Program-made: the position numbers and the translations under genes
Notes under the pieces: generated by a model
What the model saw: only the letters and a program-made list of their open reading frames with translations
Databases searched by the model: none
What the model was told of the DNA's origin: nothing
Shown: piece by piece, positions 17,883-26,497 of the stretch
Layout: every line of letters starts with the position of its first letter
How positions within the stretch are numbered: the stretch's first letter is position 1
Assembly (NCBI RefSeq): GCF_004145405.1
Contig: NZ_SELQ01000008.1
Coordinates: forward strand, 1-64,000
Source: Salipiger sp. IMCC34102
Lineage (GTDB): Bacteria; Pseudomonadota; Alphaproteobacteria; Rhodobacterales; Rhodobacteraceae
Direction: 5' to 3'
Length of the DNA: 64,000 bases

Positions 17883-18943
17883 CACGACCCTTCCTGTGAT
17901 CGCGGCACCGGGGGAAACGATTCGTAGAACGTCTTTGAACACGTCAGGAAGTTCTGTTCAGCCAACTGCGAAGCGTCACGGAACCGGTAAGCCTGCTTGC
18001 AGGCAAAGCGAAAGGACGAATCTTGGACAACGGCGATCCTGTTTCGATCTTCACCATGCTGCCAGACCTTTTTGGCCACCTGTGCGCGCTCCCGTTCGGC
18101 AAAATTTCCCGCGAATTTGTAATGCCGCAGCAAGAGCGTGAAATCCGCGCATCGAATATTGCTGCTGCAATGCGGGTGCGAGTATATCTCGATGTCAGGC
18201 GCATTCTTGACCATGCGGTGATTCGTCAAGGCGCAATTTTCGCCGAAGAGCTCTTTCCGAATACCGCCGAATTTAAGGTGGATCTGCGGGTTCGATACTG
18301 TGTTGTTACGCAGGAACCAGGAAAACCCGACGGACGGGTCGTGATAACTGAAATCCTTGATCGCATTCAGGCTATATCGATCAAACCGCTGGATCGATTG
18401 CGCGTAATCCCAGGTTAGCGTTTCCGACAAGGGCAAGTCAGAGAACAGGTCAAGGCACTGACCTACGACGGCGTCGTATTCGTTGTCGTTGCAATAGCGC
18501 GCGTAATCCCGGAACGTTCGGCCCGTCGCATTGACCATGTCGATCAACTCGTCGCTGTCAACGAAGAGGAACCATCCCCCCTTGATGAACCTTCGGGCGA
18601 TCTGCGAACGCAGGAGTGCCTCGTGGGTCGCGACCGGAAGCGTATTGATCACGACCGTGATATAAGGGTGACCCGCAAGCATCTCTCGGGTTCTATCGTC
18701 GGACCCATTGTCGATGAACAGAAAGTTTCTGATGCCGAGCGCCCGGTGATGCGTCAGCAATTCGTCAATATAGTAGGCCCCATTTTTCAACATGCAAACC
18801 AAGGCGACATCATCGTCGTCCTGGAGAATGATTCCGGGGCCGGACAGATGGCGAGTATTCCACCGGATACGGAGCCGCGCGTTTATTCCGTCCGCAACGC
18901 TTCTGGCTTTTTTTGTCGCGCGGTTGAATTGATGAGAATACAT
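17882..18943 (-). CDS. Glycosyltransferase family 2-like (Glyco_tranf_2_4/GT92-like) protein
   Basis: 353 residues. Conserved features are VALVCMLKNGAYYIDELLTH, FLFIDNGSDDRT, and FLFVDSDELIDM (the D-x-D), followed by the long Cys/His-containing region with KFGGIRKELFGENCALTNH. This combination is typical of bacterial glycosyltransferases of the 2_4 subgroup. It is the first gene of a two-gene operon with the 16785-17882 gene. Its upstream region is the long AT-rich gap at 18944-20116. Confidence 0.8.
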   Translation of the reverse strand: MYSHQFNRATKKARSVADGINARLRIRWNTRHLSGPGIILQDDDDVALVCMLKNGAYYIDELLTHHRALGIRNFLFIDNGSDDRTREMLAGHPYITVVINTLPVATHEALLRSQIARRFIKGGWFLFVDSDELIDMVNATGRTFRDYARYCNDNEYDAVVGQCLDLFSDLPLSETLTWDYAQSIQRFDRYSLNAIKDFSYHDPSVGFSWFLRNNTVSNPQIHLKFGGIRKELFGENCALTNHRMVKNAPDIEIYSHPHCSSNIRCADFTLLLRHYKFAGNFAERERAQVAKKVWQHGEDRNRIAVVQDSSFRFACKQAYRFRDASQLAEQNFLTCSKTFYESFPPVPRSQEGS

Positions 18944-20116
18944 TTTTTTCTAGTGTATAAAACTTATTTATAATTGAGCAGCTTCTCAGGGGAGGATCTG
19001 ATCGGCCTTTTTCCTAGTTAAATCGTTTGATGTTTTACTGACGCTTCATGCTGAATGGCACGTAAGCGTTGCCGAGGCCTTCAAGGGTATAATACAAATT
19101 CGGCGACAGAAGTTCGAATGATTTCTTGAAAAAATCATAACTGATGCTCCTGACGATATCACCGTCGGGCAGTTCGATCCATCATAAATTTCACCCGATC
19201 CATTGACCGATATCATTCGGGATGGGGCATTTGAGCTGGTGAAGCAGGCTGCCGAGGCGATGATTCCAACATTGCCGACGGCCCTTGCCGACGACCGTCG
19301 GAGGATCGACACGCCCTTGGTATCTCAAAGAGTACAACGTCGTGATCTACGTCTAATCAGCTAAGGTATAGTGACACCTATGCTAACACGCAAATTTACG
19401 AAGGAAGGACGACGTCAACGCAGAGCAGACCGATGCAGGAAGTCACTCGAAGAGATGCGGCCTTGGCTCTTCCATTGTCGTATGTCTGCCGGTGAGCTGA
19501 GCGAGGCGCACGACGGTATGCTGTAACGGCGCCGATCGCCATGCAAAATGACCCAACAGTCAGCAGAGTTTTCCGAGCAAAGGCGGGAACCGCGAGGGAT
19601 TTTTTAAAACGGAGCCGCCTGGAAACGAACCCATGTTCCTCCGTCACGTTTTCTCCAAAGCTCGCTTTCAGCTTCACGGAGTAAATACGCGAAGCACCAA
19701 TTTTTTTCTCGATGGAAGTTGCGCGTTAAAACTGACCGTCTAATCAGAGTTATGTTATATATTTGGCGGGACGGGGTCATACGCAGGCTGGGCTGCGCGT
19801 CGTTCGGTCGACGAGGATGAAGCTGAAGAACCGCCTTTCGGTGCGTTTCCTTCGCAGTTTGAATTGCGTTCCGCTTTTATTTGTCCGCGTTTCGCGGCTC
19901 GATTAGTGTGTGCAAAGACCCCTGCGAAGCGGACCAGTTGCCGTGAATACGTCGGGTTCAGCCAGGTTTCCGGTCCTGCCGCATTCTCTGCCGGCTACTC
20001 AACGAACCACGTGCACGATGGATCTCGGGTCGGAGTTGAGAACGTTTCCGCTTTGCCGCACCATGTCGCCCGACGTGTGCAATTGGCCTGCGGATGGACG
20101 TCGGGAAGGCGAAGAC
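18944..20116. other. 1.2 kb gene-poor, AT-richer region
   Basis: No intact gene. Composition is less GC-rich than the flanks, notably at 18950-19050 and 19690-19770. The minus strand around 19047-19312 reads like decayed coding sequence (separate entry). The end of the stretch should contain the promoter of the lyxose isomerase gene. No inverted repeats of an insertion sequence were noticed. Confidence 0.45.
19047..19312 (-). pseudogene. Decayed coding fragment of unknown family
   Basis: On the minus strand the end of this segment reads as protein-like sequence: IELPDGDIVRSISYDFF, then KKSFELLSPNLYYTLEGLG and a stop after FSMKRQ. Just upstream, the adjacent frame reads ISVNGSGEIYDG, and one base lost at about 19185 would join the two. 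It looks like the C-terminal end of a frameshifted gene, possibly a former member of the exopolysaccharide island. I do not recognise the family. Confidence 0.3.
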
Positions 20117-20803
20117 ATGAAGCGATCCGAGATCAACGAGATTTTGGCCGAGACTGCGGCCACGATCCGGCGGCACGGCTTTGCCCTGCCCCCTTTCGCG
20201 GGTTGGTCGCCCGACGACTTCCAGGCCCGCGCGGCGCAGGCCCGGCACGTCATCGACGCCCGCTGCGGCTGGGACATCACCGACTACGGTGCCGGTCGCT
20301 TCGATCAGATGGGGCTGAGCCTCTTCACCCTGCGCAACGGCCTGCTCTGCGATCTGCGCGCCGGTGGCGGGATGTGCTACGCCGAGAAGCTGCTGATCTC
20401 GAAGCAGGACCAGCTCAGCCCGATGCACACCCATGTCCTCAAGGCAGAGGACATCATCAACCGTGGCGGGGCCACGCTGGTGGTGGAACTTTACGGCTCC
20501 GACGACGCCGGGCACTTTTCCGAGGACCGTGGTGGAGAGGTCCTCTGCGACGGCATCCGGCGCGCTTACGCCCCGGGCGAGCGGCTGCGCCTGAAGCCGG
20601 GCGAAAGCGTCACGCTGCGCCCCGGCGACTGGCACGCCTTCTGGGGCGAGGGCGGAGAGGTGCTGATCGGTGAGGTCTCTACCGTGAACGACGACGAGAC
20701 CGACAACATCTTCCGCGATCCAATCGGCCGCTGGGCCAGCATCGAGGAGGACGAGCCGCCCCGGCACCTTCTGGTCAGCGATTACCCTTCCTGGCTGCCT
20801 TGA
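20117..20803 (+). CDS. D-lyxose/D-mannose ketol-isomerase (cupin fold)
   Basis: 228 residues, the normal length for D-lyxose isomerases, which interconvert D-lyxose/D-xylulose and D-mannose/D-fructose with a divalent metal. The metal site is visible as QLSPMHTHVLKAEDIINRGG (H-x-H and E) and the second His in LRPGDWHAFWGEGGEV. The ATG is preceded by GGAAGG; the open frame upstream lacks family sequence. With the phosphomannomutase at the left edge it could connect fructose and mannose pools for polysaccharide, though sugar catabolism is equally possible. Confidence 0.9.
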   Translation: MKRSEINEILAETAATIRRHGFALPPFAGWSPDDFQARAAQARHVIDARCGWDITDYGAGRFDQMGLSLFTLRNGLLCDLRAGGGMCYAEKLLISKQDQLSPMHTHVLKAEDIINRGGATLVVELYGSDDAGHFSEDRGGEVLCDGIRRAYAPGERLRLKPGESVTLRPGDWHAFWGEGGEVLIGEVSTVNDDETDNIFRDPIGRWASIEEDEPPRHLLVSDYPSWLP

Positions 20804-21584
20804 TCGCGGGTTCGGCCCCCGCGCCGTCCTGACGGATCTGTTCGGGAAAGCGGTGTTTTGGGCGACCCGACCCCGCCCGTCCCAAAGGCTGCATCGTCAA
20901 GGTCGAGGCGGAAAAAGCCCATCGGCGCGCAACGGCTCGTGAGCGCCGAATGCCGGACAGAGATGCTGCAAAGCCCGTGTGATGACACCTGTAGAGTCGA
21001 AGAAAGGCAGACAACCGTGATGCCCTATGCCCTGCGAAATGGCGGAAGGTGAATGGGATCGCGGGGTAAAAATGACGTCGGTTCGGCCACGGCACGGATG
21101 TTTGGATCAGATTTCTTCCACGCCGTCCGATGCCGAAACAGACCGCAAGAGTCGATTGCCTGCGGATCCCGGGTGCGGTGCGAAACTCCGTCGGGGACGC
21201 GGCGCGGGGCAAACATACTCGAAACGACCGCTCATTCGCACTTGTGGCGCGTCGTCCAAGGGTGCTGCGGGTGTCGACGGATTGCTCGACGCCAGGGCTT
21301 CGGTTGGAAGATCGCAGCGGAAACCAGCCGTGACTGCATCGCCACTCGAAACCATTTGTGTGGTGGTGCAGCGATCAACGCCGATCACCGCGATCCCGCA
21401 AAAGGCATACGTTCACTCTAAGGCAGGTTCCGGAAACCATTTCCGAACCGCCGGTATCATGACCTCGGCTTCGACGTGCCAAGGGATGATCCAAGGTTTG
21501 TCCGCACCGCCGGGGCGTGCCGATCGTCGACAAGGCGGGAAAGCCGCGGTCGCGGCTTTCCCTTATCTTGTGATGCACCGGGTC
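20804..21584. other. Gene-poor region with a terminator-like hairpin
   Basis: Almost 800 bases with only short, domain-less open frames on both strands. The only structured element I can support is the hairpin at 21537-21562 close to the 3' end of the PRC-barrel gene. Confidence 0.5.
21537..21562 (-). terminator. Hairpin downstream of PRC-barrel gene
   Basis: GGGAAAGCCGC, loop GGTC, GCGGCTTTCCC: a perfect 11-bp stem 22 bases beyond the stop codon of the minus-strand PRC-barrel gene. There is no clear T-run, so termination strength is uncertain. Confidence 0.55.
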
Positions 21585-21908
21585 TCAGTCGTCCCAGACC
21601 GGAAGGTTTTCCATCTCTTCGGGTGTCATGGCGGTCGTATACTGCCCATTGTCCCAGGTCAGGGCATCCATTTCGACCACCACCTCACGGTCGCCGAGGT
21701 CGAGAAAGCCGTCATCCACTTCCACGACGAGTGCGGCGGGCATACCGGAGGCGTTGATAAGGACGGTTTCCACTTCGCCGATCCGTTCGCCGGCCGCATC
21801 GACGACCTTGATGTCGTCCGCCTCCATGTAGCCGGACAGATCGGCCGATTGGGCGGAGGCGGCGGTGGCAAGCGGCAGCATCATTGCGCCGATGATCAGA
21901 TTCTTCAT
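21585..21908 (-). CDS. Exported PRC-barrel domain protein
   Basis: 107 residues with an N-terminal signal peptide (MKNLIIGAMMLPLATAASA). The mature part is a single PRC-barrel: YMEADDIKVVDAAGERIGEV and VLINASGMPAALVVEVD, then FLDLGDREVVVEMD. Short periplasmic PRC-barrel proteins are common in Rhodobacteraceae; their role is not established. It is a single-gene unit ended by a hairpin. Confidence 0.85.
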   Translation of the reverse strand: MKNLIIGAMMLPLATAASAQSADLSGYMEADDIKVVDAAGERIGEVETVLINASGMPAALVVEVDDGFLDLGDREVVVEMDALTWDNGQYTTAMTPEEMENLPVWDD

Positions 21909-22289
21909 GGGTCATATCCTTCACTGTGTTCAGCGTCGCAACGTTGGCCGAAACAGATCGTTCCAATGAAGGTCATTGCCGGTTCCGAAAGCGGCGGTCT
22001 TCCGATGTCCTGCCCTGCCCTGGCGGCATCCGGATCCTGCCCGCGACACACCCTGCATTCGAATGACCGAGGTCTTGAAAGGGGTCTGCCGTGATCTTCT
22101 GCGAAGCGTGCGCCTCGACCGAAGGTCAAGACCTCGATTTTTGGATGGCTAGCGCCTGACGCATCTTCTCCGGTACGGCGCCGGGGTCGATCCGCGCTCG
22201 ACCTTACCCGGCTGTTCGACGTCGGCCCGGAAAGGGCGCGCAGGGCCCGAGGCCCTTGCGATGTCATGCATTTCCGTAGTCCCGCCCTT
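21909..22289. other. Intergenic region, no gene identified
   Basis: About 380 bases between the PRC-barrel gene start and the nucleotidyltransferase stop. It should contain the PRC-barrel promoter. No domain-bearing frame or strong repeat is seen. Confidence 0.4.
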
Positions 22290-23309
22290 TCACAAAACTT
22301 CGCGCAGAAGATTTTCCGTTTCCGGCAGGAGTTTCAGGCTCGACGCGATGCGCTCTCGCCAGCGCGGCCCCTGCGACAAGGCGTGCGCGAAGGCCTCTGC
22401 CAGGTCGTCGGGGCGATCCTGTGCAAGAACCCGGACAAGAAACGCCGCCTGTGCCCGATCCTTGCGGGCTTTCGCCTCGTCGGGTCCGCCGCGGCGCCGG
22501 CTGGCCACGATCAGCTTGTGAATCGCGAACCGCTCCGGGCGCGGGATCTGCACCAGAACGCCGGAGCGGTAGAGGGCCAGGGCGGGGATCGGTTCGGCGA
22601 TCAGGAAGTTGAGGTAGTTCAGGGCCTGCGCGCTGACGCCCAGGGCCGGAAGTTGCTTGATGCCCTCCTCTCCGAACGCGGGCGTCAGGAATTCGACCAT
22701 GGCCTCGCCGCCGCTCTGACGCCACCGCCAGACCTGCCTGTCCCAGACCCCCGGAACCGCGTCGAACTTCATCGCACGCAGGATATCTCCGGGCGCATCC
22801 TCGACCCGGTCGCCCAGAGCCACCGAAAGCCGCTCGAAGCTTGCGAAATCCATGTCCCCGGTCTGCGCGAGCTCATCGGCATCGAAGCGGACGCCAAGCT
22901 CTCCCTGATAAAGGGCATAGGCCCCGGTCCCGATCAGGGTGCCGCCCAATCGGAAGACACCGGCGCGTGCGAAGGCCAGCAGCAGCGAGCCGGTTTCGCG
23001 ATCGGTCGCGATCATGCCTTCGGCCCGCAGCACGCGCGCAAGACGCGACATGCGGGCCTTGCGCTCTTGACCCTGCGCCTTGAGGTTCGCCGCGCGGGCC
23101 AGGCGATCGCGCAGGTCGGGGCTGTCCTCACCGAGGTAACGGCTCTTCATCTCGGTCCCGATCCGGAACCGATCGTAGAGATAGGTCCGTCCGTTGCGAT
23201 GCCGTTCCTCGATGCTTCCCACGATCCCGGACGCCGCCTCGTCGAGGTGCAGGCGCAGGAGATCCTGGTACGCGACCTGAGCCGCGCGCGAGTGGGATGC
23301 TGGGTTCAT
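22290..23309 (-). CDS. GSU2403-like nucleotidyltransferase-fold protein
   Basis: 339 residues. The central part (about 125-165) resembles the nucleotidyltransferase core: FRLGGTLIGTGAYALYQGEL and then TGDMDFASFERLSVAL, with the acidic pair expected for metal binding. The N-terminal part (about 10-110) is helical and charged; the C-terminal part includes RPERFAIHKLIVASRR, typical of the same family. The ATG has a GGAGG six bases upstream; further in-frame sequence upstream is antisense to an IS110 remnant and is not coding. Function is unknown; some such proteins sit in accessory islands. No partner gene is adjacent. Confidence 0.72.
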   Translation of the reverse strand: MNPASHSRAAQVAYQDLLRLHLDEAASGIVGSIEERHRNGRTYLYDRFRIGTEMKSRYLGEDSPDLRDRLARAANLKAQGQERKARMSRLARVLRAEGMIATDRETGSLLLAFARAGVFRLGGTLIGTGAYALYQGELGVRFDADELAQTGDMDFASFERLSVALGDRVEDAPGDILRAMKFDAVPGVWDRQVWRWRQSGGEAMVEFLTPAFGEEGIKQLPALGVSAQALNYLNFLIAEPIPALALYRSGVLVQIPRPERFAIHKLIVASRRRGGPDEAKARKDRAQAAFLVRVLAQDRPDDLAEAFAHALSQGPRWRERIASSLKLLPETENLLREVL

Positions 23310-23980
23310 GGAGGGCCTCCGACGCGTGTGTGCATCAAATTTTATATTGATACCCATCTTCGCCAGATGCTGCAACACGTCTGACGCCCCTTGCCCCCAA
23401 ACGACGGCACAAGGCTGCGGCGGAGAAAGGGGCCTACAGACCGGCGCCAGGCGGCAGCGACGTTCCCAAGGGGCCATTGAGCGTATTGCCCTCATGTGAC
23501 CAGCCTGCGACGAGCGTTCAGCGGGGCATTGCAGGCCGGACCGGAACCGCAAAGCGACCGCGACGTTCTGTGGTGGCCGGGCCGCCCGGTTGGGCCTGGA
23601 GCTCGATGCTTCCGATGCCGAAGCGATTTGCGAGACGGTCACTCGGCCTACCATGCGCTTCGTGCCGGTGAGGTCGGCCGAGCGGCAGGTGGCCTTGCTC
23701 GACAACAAAAGTCTGCAAGTCGGATCTCGATGTCGGGCTTACCCATCTGGTGCGCGTAGGCGGACGCAGCGGTTCCGGATCGCTCGAACGCCCGGCGTGC
23801 GCCTTGCAAGGCTCGGTGGACCGGGTCGCGCCGCGGAAGGGATGAATGAGGGTCCCGCTGTCAAACAAGTCCTCCCGCGCCGCGCCCTTGAATATCCACG
23901 CTCCGGCCCCACCGGATCTGTAGCACATGCGATATTGCGCCTCTCGCGAAAACGCTGGCGCGCCCGGTCGGCCTTTGTCG
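23310..23980. other. Gene-poor region with transposase scar
   Basis: About 670 bases between the nucleotidyltransferase start and the end of the P450 fusion gene. It contains the IS110-type fragment annotated separately. The remainder shows no supported gene. Confidence 0.5.
23608..23703 (+). mobile_element. IS110-family transposase fragment
   Basis: The plus-strand frame reads SDAEAICETVTRPTMRFVPV and continues RSAERQVALL. This matches the strongly conserved IS110 transposase core (the DAEAIC and MRFVPVKSAEQQA region). Similarity stops abruptly on both sides, so only about 30 codons of the former element remain. It marks past insertion and deletion between the nucleotidyltransferase and the catabolic island. 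Confidence 0.7.
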
Positions 23981-26278
23981 TCAGAGGGCGATCTTGATCG
24001 GTTTGCCGTTCGCGGCGCGTGAACAGCAGCTCATCATGCGGCGGCCTTCCTGCCGCTCGGCCCGTGTCAGCACCATGTCGCGATGGTCGATTTCGCCTTC
24101 GACGACCGCGACCTCGCAGGATCCGCAAAGCCCTTCCCGGCAGTCGCAGGGCACGTCGATCCCCGCCGCCTGGATCGCATCGAGCAGCGTTCCGTCGCGC
24201 GGCACCGTGACGGTCAGACCGGAATCGACCAGCTGCGCCTCGAACGGCACTTCGTTCTCGGGGTCGAGCCCCGCCGCGGTGCTGGCGAAATGTTCGGACC
24301 GGAAGGTGCCGGGCGGCAGATCGGCGGTCCGGTCTTCCAGCGCGGCGAGCAGCCCCCCCGGCCCGCAGGCGTAGATCTGCCCCCCCTCCGGCAGATCGGC
24401 GACCAGCCGGGAGAGGTCCATCATCGACCCTTCGTCCTCGGCGTAGAGTGTCAGCGCCGATCCGTGATCGCGGTTGAGCCGGTCGAGAAAGGCCATCGAC
24501 CGACGCGCCCGCCCGCCGTAGTGGAGCGCGTAGGATTTACCTAGCGCCCGAAGCCGGTCCGCCATGGCCAGGATCGGCGTGATCCCGATGCCGCCGGCGA
24601 TCAGAAGGTAGTGCGGCGCGCTTTCGTCCAGGCGGAACAGGTTGGAGGGTCCGCGCAGGCCGATTTCGGCCCCGGCCCGCAGGGTGTCGTGGATGTGGGC
24701 CGACCCTCCCTTCCCCGCGGCCTCCCGCAGGATCGCGACACGGTAGGTGCCGTCGTCGGCCGGACCGCAGAGCGAATACTTGCGGTCGAAATCCCCGACG
24801 CACAGCTCGACATGCGACCCCGGTGTCCAGTCCGGCAAGGCGCGTCCGTCCGCCGCTTCCAGGGTAAGGCCAAGCACGGCCTCTGCCTCCCGCCGCACGT
24901 CGGTGACGCGGACGGCGCGCGCGACGTCGCGCCGGTTCGGCGCACCCACGGCGAAGTCGCGGCGCGGGCGCGGTGCGGCGTCGGCCTGGCGCTCGGGATT
25001 GCGTGCGGGATCCCAGTGCACCCAAAGCGCCTCCGGCCCCCGGAACGACGTGTTGGGCATGTAGCTGAACGTCTGCTCGGCCAGGCGCAGGTGCGGCAGG
25101 CGGCGCGAAACCTCTTCGAGGAAGATCCGCATTTCCATCCGGCCGATGTTCTTGCCCATGCACTGGTGCGCGCCGTAGCCGAAGGTCAGGTGGTCCACGG
25201 CATTGTCGCGGTAGATGTCGAAGACCTCCGCGTTCTCGAAGTGTCGTGGGTCCCGGTTGGCGGAGGCCTGGACGATCAGCAGCTTGGCCCCTTCCGGCAG
25301 GTCCACCCCATTCAGCGCGGTAGGCGCCGTCGTTTGCCTGCGCCAGGCCACGATGGAGCCCGCGTAGCGAAGGCACTCCTCGACCGCGTTGGGAATAAGC
25401 GCGGGGTTGGCACAGATGTCGTCCCAGGCGTCGCGGTGGGTCAGCAGCGTCTTGAACATGTTGGCCGAGGCCAGGGATGTCGTCTCGTGGGCAGCCACGA
25501 TGATCGCCATCATCATCGAGTGGACGTAGCTGTCGGTCACGATGTCCGGTCGTTCCGCGTTCATCCTGATGGTGTGGTGCATCCAGCCGGTGCCGTCCGG
25601 CTCTGACCGCATCCGCTCGATCACCTTGCCGGCATAGGCCCAGAACCGTCCCACATCGTGCGCGACCTGAGCCTGCTTCTCGTCGGAGGGGCGCCCCCAG
25701 GTGTTCACCGAATGCGCCAGCGAGAAGGTCCGCAAGGTCTCGACCTCGTCCTCGGGCACACCGAGGAAGTGAAGTGCTACCAGCAACGGCACCTCGTAGA
25801 GCATCTCTTCCACCAGATCGGCGCGGCCTTCGTCCACAATCGCGTCCAGCCGCTCCTGCGTCAGTCGCCGGATCATGTCCCGGTGCTGTTCGAGGTTTGC
25901 GGGAAGGAAATGGTCCAGAAGAAGGCGCCGCCGCTCCATGTGGGCGGGCTCGTCCTCGTTCACCAGCGTGCGGTCCATCGCGTAGTCGTAGCTGAGCAGG
26001 ATCTTCATGGCCTCCTCGGTCGGGGGCGAGATCTTTTCCAGCACGTTGCGCGGCGAGAACAGGATCGGGTCGCGGAACACGGCCTTGATGTCATCGTAGC
26101 GCGATACGACCCAATAGCCGAGCTTGGGGGCGTAGAACACCGGCGCCTGCGCCCGCGCCCAGGCCAGCGCCTCTGCCGGATCGGCTTGATAAGGGGCGTC
26201 GAACGGGTCGAAGTCACGCGCCATCGCCGCGGGATCGCCCATCGGGCAGCCGCCTTGGCCAGTGTCATGTTTTGCCAT
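23981..26278 (-). CDS. Self-sufficient cytochrome P450 fused to phthalate-dioxygenase-type reductase (CYP116B-like)
   Basis: 765 residues in one chain. The P450 domain (about 1-440) shows the I-helix AAHETTSLAS, the E-x-x-R helix EECLRYAG and the heme loop FGYGAHQCMGKNIGRMEM with C373 as the thiolate ligand. The reductase follows: FMN site RKYSLCGP, NAD site LLIAGGIGITPILAMADRLR, and a C-terminal plant-type ferredoxin with CDCREGLCGSC and a later Cys. This is the CYP116B arrangement, which receives electrons from NAD(P)H without partners. The start was set at the ATG with GGGGAGG upstream rather than at 26335, which lacks a ribosome site. A palindrome lies 65 bases before the start. Likely role: hydroxylation or O-dealkylation of an aromatic substrate feeding the pathway nearby. 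Confidence 0.94.
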   Translation of the reverse strand: MAKHDTGQGGCPMGDPAAMARDFDPFDAPYQADPAEALAWARAQAPVFYAPKLGYWVVSRYDDIKAVFRDPILFSPRNVLEKISPPTEEAMKILLSYDYAMDRTLVNEDEPAHMERRRLLLDHFLPANLEQHRDMIRRLTQERLDAIVDEGRADLVEEMLYEVPLLVALHFLGVPEDEVETLRTFSLAHSVNTWGRPSDEKQAQVAHDVGRFWAYAGKVIERMRSEPDGTGWMHHTIRMNAERPDIVTDSYVHSMMMAIIVAAHETTSLASANMFKTLLTHRDAWDDICANPALIPNAVEECLRYAGSIVAWRRQTTAPTALNGVDLPEGAKLLIVQASANRDPRHFENAEVFDIYRDNAVDHLTFGYGAHQCMGKNIGRMEMRIFLEEVSRRLPHLRLAEQTFSYMPNTSFRGPEALWVHWDPARNPERQADAAPRPRRDFAVGAPNRRDVARAVRVTDVRREAEAVLGLTLEAADGRALPDWTPGSHVELCVGDFDRKYSLCGPADDGTYRVAILREAAGKGGSAHIHDTLRAGAEIGLRGPSNLFRLDESAPHYLLIAGGIGITPILAMADRLRALGKSYALHYGGRARRSMAFLDRLNRDHGSALTLYAEDEGSMMDLSRLVADLPEGGQIYACGPGGLLAALEDRTADLPPGTFRSEHFASTAAGLDPENEVPFEAQLVDSGLTVTVPRDGTLLDAIQAAGIDVPCDCREGLCGSCEVAVVEGEIDHRDMVLTRAERQEGRRMMSCCSRAANGKPIKIAL

Positions 26279-26342
26279 TCCGCACGATCCTCCCCATCGC
26301 TCTTGCCGGTTCTCTAGCAGATCGAGCACGTTCATTCAATCC

Positions 26343-26357
26343 GATACGCGTCGTATG
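26343..26357. promoter_or_regulatory. Palindromic operator candidate 1 (P450 fusion)
   Basis: GATACG-CGT-CGTATG, 11 of 12 positions of the palindrome consensus GATACGNNNCGTATC. It sits 65 bases upstream of the P450 fusion start, in the region divergent from the first FAH gene. Confidence 0.65.
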
Positions 26358-26438
26358 CATTAATTACAGCGGAGGTCCGGGGTCCTGATTGCAGTGAAAT
26401 AATCGGATCTAGCAGAAACACCTGCCTCGGCACCCCTC

Positions 26439-26481
26439 TTGACCAATGTTGCCGACTGTATAATACGATACGTAACGAATA
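26439..26481 (+). promoter_or_regulatory. Promoter and palindromic operator candidate 2 (first FAH gene)
   Basis: TTGACC, a 16-base spacer and TAATAC form a plausible sigma-70 promoter. GATACG-TAA-CGAATA at 26467-26481 is a weaker copy of the palindrome directly downstream of and touching the -10 region, 17 bases before the ATG. A repressor here would block initiation. Confidence 0.5.
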
Positions 26482-26497
26482 TAAATGGAGCGAGTCT

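Noticed and set aside
19396-19677. A 93-codon basic minus-strand frame
   Set aside because: No domain, no ribosome site and ordinary composition for a chance frame; not reported as a gene.
23310-23708. N-terminal extension of the nucleotidyltransferase by 133 codons
   Set aside because: The extension is antisense to the IS110 fragment, and a good GGAGG site supports the start at 23309.
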